From NCBI GenBank assembly GCA_900550055.1, contig URQU01000039.1, forward strand, positions 1-16,311: 16,311 nucleotides of DNA. Direction: 5' to 3'. This DNA is from an uncultured Coriobacteriaceae bacterium. GTDB lineage: Bacteria > Actinomycetota > Coriobacteriia > Coriobacteriales > Eggerthellaceae. The notes under the pieces were generated by a model. It had not been told where the DNA came from. It saw only the letters and a list, made by a program, of their open reading frames with translations, and made no database searches. The position numbers and the translations under genes were made by a program. Below, piece by piece: positions 12,152 to 16,311 of this stretch (the stretch's first letter is position 1; the number at the start of each line of letters is the position of its first letter).

Positions 12152-14827
12152 CTATCCAAGTTCGGCCAGCTGAGCCTCGACGCGGGCGAGCTGGTCTTCG
12201 ATCTCGGCAAGCTTAGCGCGGTCCTTCTCCACGATCTCGGGAGCGGCCTTTGCCAAAAAGCCCGGATTGGACAGCTTCTTGGAGAACTTGGCGGCATCGC
12301 CCGCCAGCTTCTTCTGCTCCTTGGCAAGACGGCTGCGCTCGGCATCGAAATCGACCATGCCGGTGAGCACGCTGTACACCTCGGCGCCTTCGACCACCAC
12401 GGCAGCGCTTTCAGCGGGCTTGGAGGCCCCGGCGGCAACCGTGAGCTCGGACACGCGGGCCATTGCCTCGATCTGGGAGGAAAGCTCCTCAAGCACGGCG
12501 ACGTTCTCGGGCTGCGCGTTCACCGTGACGGCAAGCTCCTGCTTGGGGCTGATGCCATAGCGGGCGCGCGTGGAGCGCACAGCGCCCACGACGCCGCACA
12601 GCATGCCGACCGCGCGCTCGGCGTCGTGATCGATCCAGGCCGCAAGCGTTTCGGGCTCGGGCCAAGCGGCGACCATCAGCACGGGCTTCTCGCCTTCCGC
12701 CTTGGGCAGGTGCTCCCAAATGGCCTCGGTCACGAACGGCATGGCCGGATGCAGCAGACGAAGCGCGTTGTCCAGCACGAACACCAGGTTGCGCTGCGTC
12801 TGCAAACGCTCCTCGCCTTCAGCGCGCAGGCTGGCCTTGGAGAACTCGATATACCAGTCGCAAAACTCGTTCCAGAAGAAGTTGTGCAGCTCACGTGCAA
12901 CCTCGCCGAACTGGTACGCCGAGATCCCCTCCGTGACCACCTTCGAAAGGCGTGCCAGGCGGCTGAAGATCCATGCATCGGCCTGCGTGCGCGCAACGGG
13001 CTTGCCGGACGTGAAGCCCTCAAGGTTGCCAAGCACGAAGCGGCTGGCGTTCCAGATCTTCGTGACGAACGAACGCGCCTGCTCGGTGCGCGGGCTATCG
13101 ATAAGCTCGCGGGTCTTCTTGTCGATGTTGGCATCGAAGCGGACGTCCTGGTTGTTAGTGACGAGCGTAAGCAGGTTGAAGCGCATGGCGTCCGCGCCAT
13201 ACTTCTCGATAAGGTCCATGGGGTTGACGCCGTTGCCCTTGGATTTGGACATGCGGGTGCCGTCCTTGGCCAAGATGGTGGCGTAAATGACCACATCATG
13301 GAACGGGATCTCATCAAGGAAGTACGTAGAGGCCATGATCATGCGGGCAACCCACAACGCGATGATGTCACGCGCAGTGAACAGGGCCGCCGTGGGATGA
13401 TGCCCCTTCAGAAGCCCCATGTTGTCGGGCCAACCCTGCGTGGCGAACGTCCACAACTGGCTGGAGAACCAGGTGTCCAAGACGTCCTCGTCCTGGCGCA
13501 CGTAATGGCCGCCGCACTTCGGGCAGACGTCGACATCCTCCATGAGCGCATCTTCCCAACCGCAATCCTCGCAGTAGAACACAGGGATGCGATGACCCCA
13601 CCACAGTTGGCGGGAAATGCACCAATCCTTGAGGTTCTCCATCCAGGTGAGGTAGGACTGCGTCCAACGCTCGGGGTGGAACTTGATGTTGCCGGAGGTG
13701 ACGGCCTCGGTGGCCGGGCCCTTCAGCTTATCGACGGCCACGAACCACTGCTCGGACAGCCACGGCTCCAACGCGGAGTCGCAACGGTAGCAGTGCATGA
13801 CCGAATGATGATGGTCCTCGACGTGATCGAGCAGGCCATGCTCCTCGAACCACGCCACCACGGCATCGCGACACTCCTCGCGGCTCATGCCGGTGAACTG
13901 GCCATAGCCTTCCACAACATGCGCCGTCTCGTCGAAGATGTTGATCTTCTCCAAGCCGTGGCGCTCGCCCATGGCGAAGTCGTTGGGGTCGTGGGCGGGG
14001 GTGACCTTCACGAAACCGGAGCCAAAACCCGCATCGACGTAGAAATCGGAGAAGATGGGGATCTCGCGATCCATGATGGGCAGCATGACCTTCGCGCCCA
14101 CGAACTTGTCCTTGTCGTGATCTTTCGGAGAGACCGCAACGCCCGTGTCGCCGAGCATGGTTTCCGGACGAGTGGTGGCGACAACGATGTATTCCTGACC
14201 ATCGATGGGCTCTACCAGCGGGTAACGCAGATGCCACAGATGGCCGTCTTCCTCTTTGTACTCAGCCTCGTCGTCGGCGATGGCGGTGGTGCAATGCGGG
14301 CACCAGTTCACGATGCGCTTACCGCGATAGATCAGGTCATCGTGATACCAATCGCAAAACACCTTGCGCACGCCCTTGGCGTAATCCTCATCCATGGTGA
14401 AGTGCGGGTCGGAGAAATCGACGGAGCAGCCCATGCGCTTTACCTGCTCGACGATGAACCCACCGTATTCGTTGGTCCAATCCCAGCACGCATCGATGAA
14501 CTTGTCGCGACCGATCTCGCGGCGCGAGATGCCCTCGGCGGCAAGCTTCTTGTCCACCTTGGTTTGGGTAGCGATACCGGCATGGTCCGTACCAAGGATC
14601 CAACGCGTGGAAAGCCCGCGCATGCGGTTGAAGCGGACGAAGGTGTCCTGGATGGTGTCATCCATGGCATGGCCCATATGCAGCTTGCCTGTGACGTTCG
14701 GCGGCGGGATGGTCACCGTGCAATCGCCGACGCCGGCGCTGCGACGGTAGTAGTCGCCTTCAAGCCACTTGTCCAGCATGCGCTGCTCAACGGCGGCGGT
14801 ATCGTAGGTTTTCGGCATTTCTTCCAT
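12152..14827 (-). CDS. valS: Valyl-tRNA synthetase
   Basis: This class Ia synthetase charges tRNA-Val. At 891 residues it has normal length. The HIGH motif appears as PPPNVTGKLHMGHAM (HMGH at 50-53) and the KMSKS loop as RMSKS at 525-529. The editing (CP1) domain lies between, with TTRPETMLGDTGVAV. Two CxxC pairs, CEDCGW and CPKCGGHY (zinc-knuckle-like), lie before DVLDTWFSSQLW. The C-terminal end (about 830-891) is the typical ValS coiled-coil arm rich in Lys, Glu and Ala. Starts at 14827 and 14818 are both possible; neither has a strong ribosome-binding site. The first lies 1 base after the clpX stop, which suggests coupling. Confidence 0.97.
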   Translation of the reverse strand: MEEMPKTYDTAAVEQRMLDKWLEGDYYRRSAGVGDCTVTIPPPNVTGKLHMGHAMDDTIQDTFVRFNRMRGLSTRWILGTDHAGIATQTKVDKKLAAEGISRREIGRDKFIDACWDWTNEYGGFIVEQVKRMGCSVDFSDPHFTMDEDYAKGVRKVFCDWYHDDLIYRGKRIVNWCPHCTTAIADDEAEYKEEDGHLWHLRYPLVEPIDGQEYIVVATTRPETMLGDTGVAVSPKDHDKDKFVGAKVMLPIMDREIPIFSDFYVDAGFGSGFVKVTPAHDPNDFAMGERHGLEKINIFDETAHVVEGYGQFTGMSREECRDAVVAWFEEHGLLDHVEDHHHSVMHCYRCDSALEPWLSEQWFVAVDKLKGPATEAVTSGNIKFHPERWTQSYLTWMENLKDWCISRQLWWGHRIPVFYCEDCGWEDALMEDVDVCPKCGGHYVRQDEDVLDTWFSSQLWTFATQGWPDNMGLLKGHHPTAALFTARDIIALWVARMIMASTYFLDEIPFHDVVIYATILAKDGTRMSKSKGNGVNPMDLIEKYGADAMRFNLLTLVTNNQDVRFDANIDKKTRELIDSPRTEQARSFVTKIWNASRFVLGNLEGFTSGKPVARTQADAWIFSRLARLSKVVTEGISAYQFGEVARELHNFFWNEFCDWYIEFSKASLRAEGEERLQTQRNLVFVLDNALRLLHPAMPFVTEAIWEHLPKAEGEKPVLMVAAWPEPETLAAWIDHDAERAVGMLCGVVGAVRSTRARYGISPKQELAVTVNAQPENVAVLEELSSQIEAMARVSELTVAAGASKPAESAAVVVEGAEVYSVLTGMVDFDAERSRLAKEQKKLAGDAAKFSKKLSNPGFLAKAAPEIVEKDRAKLAEIEDQLARVEAQLAELG

Positions 14828-14828
14828 G

Positions 14829-16181
14829 TTAGACGCTCATTTCCGGTTGCTCGGGAATAGAGGCGATCACCGGGGTGGTCTCCCCCGTGATATCGGTGGC
14901 GCGAACCACCACCCTCGAAGCACCTTGGTGCTCCGGCAGGTCATACATAACGTTTTGCAGCACGCGCTCGCAGATGCTGCGCAAGCCGCGAGCTCCCGTA
15001 CCGTGTTCCAAAGCCTCGCGGGCGATGGCGCGAAGGGACTCGTCGGTAAACGACAATTCGGATTCCTCGAATTCGAACATACGCTTGTACTGCTTGACCA
15101 ACGCGTTCTTCGGCTCGGTAAGGATGCGCACCAAGTCATCCTCCGAAAGCTCGGACAAGCTGGTGACGACTGGGATGCGACCGACGAATTCGGGGATCAT
15201 CCCGAACTTGTTCAGGTCCTCAGGCAGGACCTGGGCCAACAGCGCCGCATCAGCATGCTTTTTCGACTCGGGCATATCGGCGTTGAAGCCCAGACCCGAT
15301 TTGCCAACGCGCTCGGCGATGATATCGGCCAAGCCCACGAACGCACCGCCCAAGATGAACAGGATGTTGGTGGTGTCGATATGGATAAGCTCCTGCTGAG
15401 GATGCTTACGGCCACCCTGCGGCGGCACGGAAGCCTCGGTACCCTCGACGATTTTGAGCAGCGCCTGCTGAACGCCCTCGCCCGAAACATCGCGCGTGAT
15501 GGACAGGTTCTCGGCCTTACGGGCCACCTTGTCGATCTCGTCGATGTAGATGATGCCGATCTCGGCCCGCTCGATATTGAAATCCGCGGCCGTGATCAGC
15601 TTGAGCAGGATGTTCTCAACGTCCTCGCCGACATAACCTGCCTCGGTGAGGGTGGTTGCATCAGCGATGGCGAACGGAACCTGCAGCGTACGGGCAAGCG
15701 TTTGCGCAAGCAGCGTTTTACCGGAACCCGTCGGTCCCAGCAGCATGATATTGGATTTCGCAAGCTCGACATCGCCTTCCTTGGCCTGCTCGCCAAGGCT
15801 GATGCGCTTGTAGTGGTTATACACCGCAACGGACAAAGCCCGTTTCGCGGCTTCCTGCCCCACCACATGCTCCGACAGCTCGGCGTACAGCTCATGAGGC
15901 GTGGGCAGCTGCGAGAGCACGAGCTCGGGGCTTGGCGCACCCTGCTGCTCCATATGCGCCTCGACAACCCTGTCGCCGCCGGCCTCGCCCATGGCGGGCA
16001 CCTGCAAACCCAGATCGCGCATCATGGCATCGGCGCATACGGAGATGCACTCGTCGCAGATATAGATGCCGTTCGGGCCCGAGATCATGGCCGCAACCTG
16101 GTGCGGATGCTTGCCGCAGAATGCGCACACGATGTCCTTGGGGTCCTTGCCCGCGTATTGATCGTCGTGTCTATCGTTCAT
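14829..16181 (-). CDS. clpX: ClpX, ATP-dependent unfoldase subunit of ClpXP
   Basis: ClpX unfolds tagged proteins and feeds them to ClpP. The 450 residues begin with the zinc-binding dimerisation domain (Cys19, Cys22, Cys42, Cys45). The AAA+ core follows: PTPHELYAEL, Walker A GPTGSGKT (149-156), pore loop GYVGEDVEN, Walker B IIYIDEIDKVA, and the RKH pore loop as GGRKHPQQE. Sensor and C-terminal blocks (EFVGRIPVVTSLSELSEDDL, GARGLRS) are intact. The ClpP-docking LGF-type loop is represented around GKSGLGF. The ATG lies 14 bases after the clpP stop, with AGGA spaced rather far (about 12 bases) upstream. Confidence 0.97.
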   Translation of the reverse strand: MNDRHDDQYAGKDPKDIVCAFCGKHPHQVAAMISGPNGIYICDECISVCADAMMRDLGLQVPAMGEAGGDRVVEAHMEQQGAPSPELVLSQLPTPHELYAELSEHVVGQEAAKRALSVAVYNHYKRISLGEQAKEGDVELAKSNIMLLGPTGSGKTLLAQTLARTLQVPFAIADATTLTEAGYVGEDVENILLKLITAADFNIERAEIGIIYIDEIDKVARKAENLSITRDVSGEGVQQALLKIVEGTEASVPPQGGRKHPQQELIHIDTTNILFILGGAFVGLADIIAERVGKSGLGFNADMPESKKHADAALLAQVLPEDLNKFGMIPEFVGRIPVVTSLSELSEDDLVRILTEPKNALVKQYKRMFEFEESELSFTDESLRAIAREALEHGTGARGLRSICERVLQNVMYDLPEHQGASRVVVRATDITGETTPVIASIPEQPEMSV

Positions 16182-16195
16182 CGAGTTTATCGTTC

Positions 16196-16311
16196 CTATT
16201 CAGATTTGGCCATTGCAGCACGGGACGTGACGATTCGGTCGACAAGGCCGTACTCGAGAGCCTGCTCGGCGGTCATATAGTTGTCACGCTCGGTGTCGCG
16301 CTGGATGGTAT
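16196..16311 (-). CDS. clpP: ClpP protease subunit, C-terminal fragment (cut by window edge)
   Basis: Only the last 38 codons lie in the window. They read TIQRDTERDNYMTAEQALEY followed by GLVDRIVTSRAAMAKSE, then TAG at 16198-16196. The RDTERDNYMTAEQALEYG segment is the highly conserved ClpP C-terminal part that carries the catalytic aspartate; the Ser and His residues are beyond the edge. Its position just upstream of clpX on the same strand is the standard clpP-clpX arrangement. Confidence 0.92.
   Translation of the reverse strand, partial: TIQRDTERDNYMTAEQALEYGLVDRIVTSRAAMAKSE

Noticed and set aside
11543..14860. Very long plus-strand open frame (1105 codons) opposite valS and rplS
   Set aside because: It is antisense to clearly homologous genes. 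Its openness follows from GC-biased third codon positions on the minus strand, and it shows no protein family features.
14826..16280. Long plus-strand open frame opposite clpX
   Set aside because: Same reason: it mirrors clpX, which has all ClpX motifs, and has no ribosome-binding site or family signature of its own.
1..16311. CRISPR arrays, tRNA/rRNA genes, insertion sequences, prophage or a new defence system
   Set aside because: I found no regularly spaced repeats, no tRNA-like cloverleaf, no transposase and no foreign-looking composition. The one tyrosine recombinase is a housekeeping Xer in conserved synteny.

Overview
The window looks like chromosomal core DNA from a high-GC Gram-positive bacterium. 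My best guess is an actinobacterium of the Coriobacteriia (Eggerthella/Slackia-like). That guess rests on high GC with GC-ending codons, on the gene order clpP-clpX-valS-rplS-rnhB-yraN-comM-dprA-trmFO-xer, on a folate-dependent TrmFO, and on a YgbA-type protein; it is inference, not a database result. I see no phage, insertion sequence, CRISPR array, tRNA or rRNA.

Left part (1-4350). A ribonuclease D gene (minus strand, cut by the window edge) is divergent from a YegS/DgkB-like lipid kinase (975-1883, plus), which ends at a strong terminator. Convergent to it is a TerC-family membrane protein (2048-2872, minus). The terC leader is the best find here: it carries a recognisable yybP-ykoY manganese riboswitch aptamer (3024-3112, minus) followed by a 19-bp intrinsic terminator hairpin with a T-tract (2971-3014). 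This predicts manganese-controlled expression of a TerC/MntX/YkoY-type manganese exporter. Divergent from that leader, and sharing a -10 region with it, is a plus-strand transcription unit of an unrecognised one-span membrane protein (3187-3954) and a cysteine-rich YgbA_NO-family protein (3965-4312). It ends in a perfect 32-nt palindromic terminator.

Centre (4593-10107, minus strand). Five genes form one tight unit, read right to left: yraN, comM, dprA, trmFO, xer. Start and stop codons overlap at three of the four junctions. The genes combine DNA-uptake and recombination functions (ComM helicase, DprA RecA loader, YraN nuclease-fold protein), tRNA m5U54 methylation (TrmFO) and a Xer tyrosine recombinase with all catalytic residues. 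YraN carries an unusual disordered N-terminal extension of about 100 residues, supported by an excellent ribosome-binding site.

Right part (10501-16311, minus strand). Read right to left: the end of clpP, then clpX, valS, rplS with its own well-formed promoter, and rnhB. Two gaps of about 400 bases separate rplS/rnhB and rnhB/yraN. Both contain intrinsic terminators. The first also holds an imperfect 31-nt direct repeat just upstream of rnhB; the second holds a structured, gene-free yraN leader.
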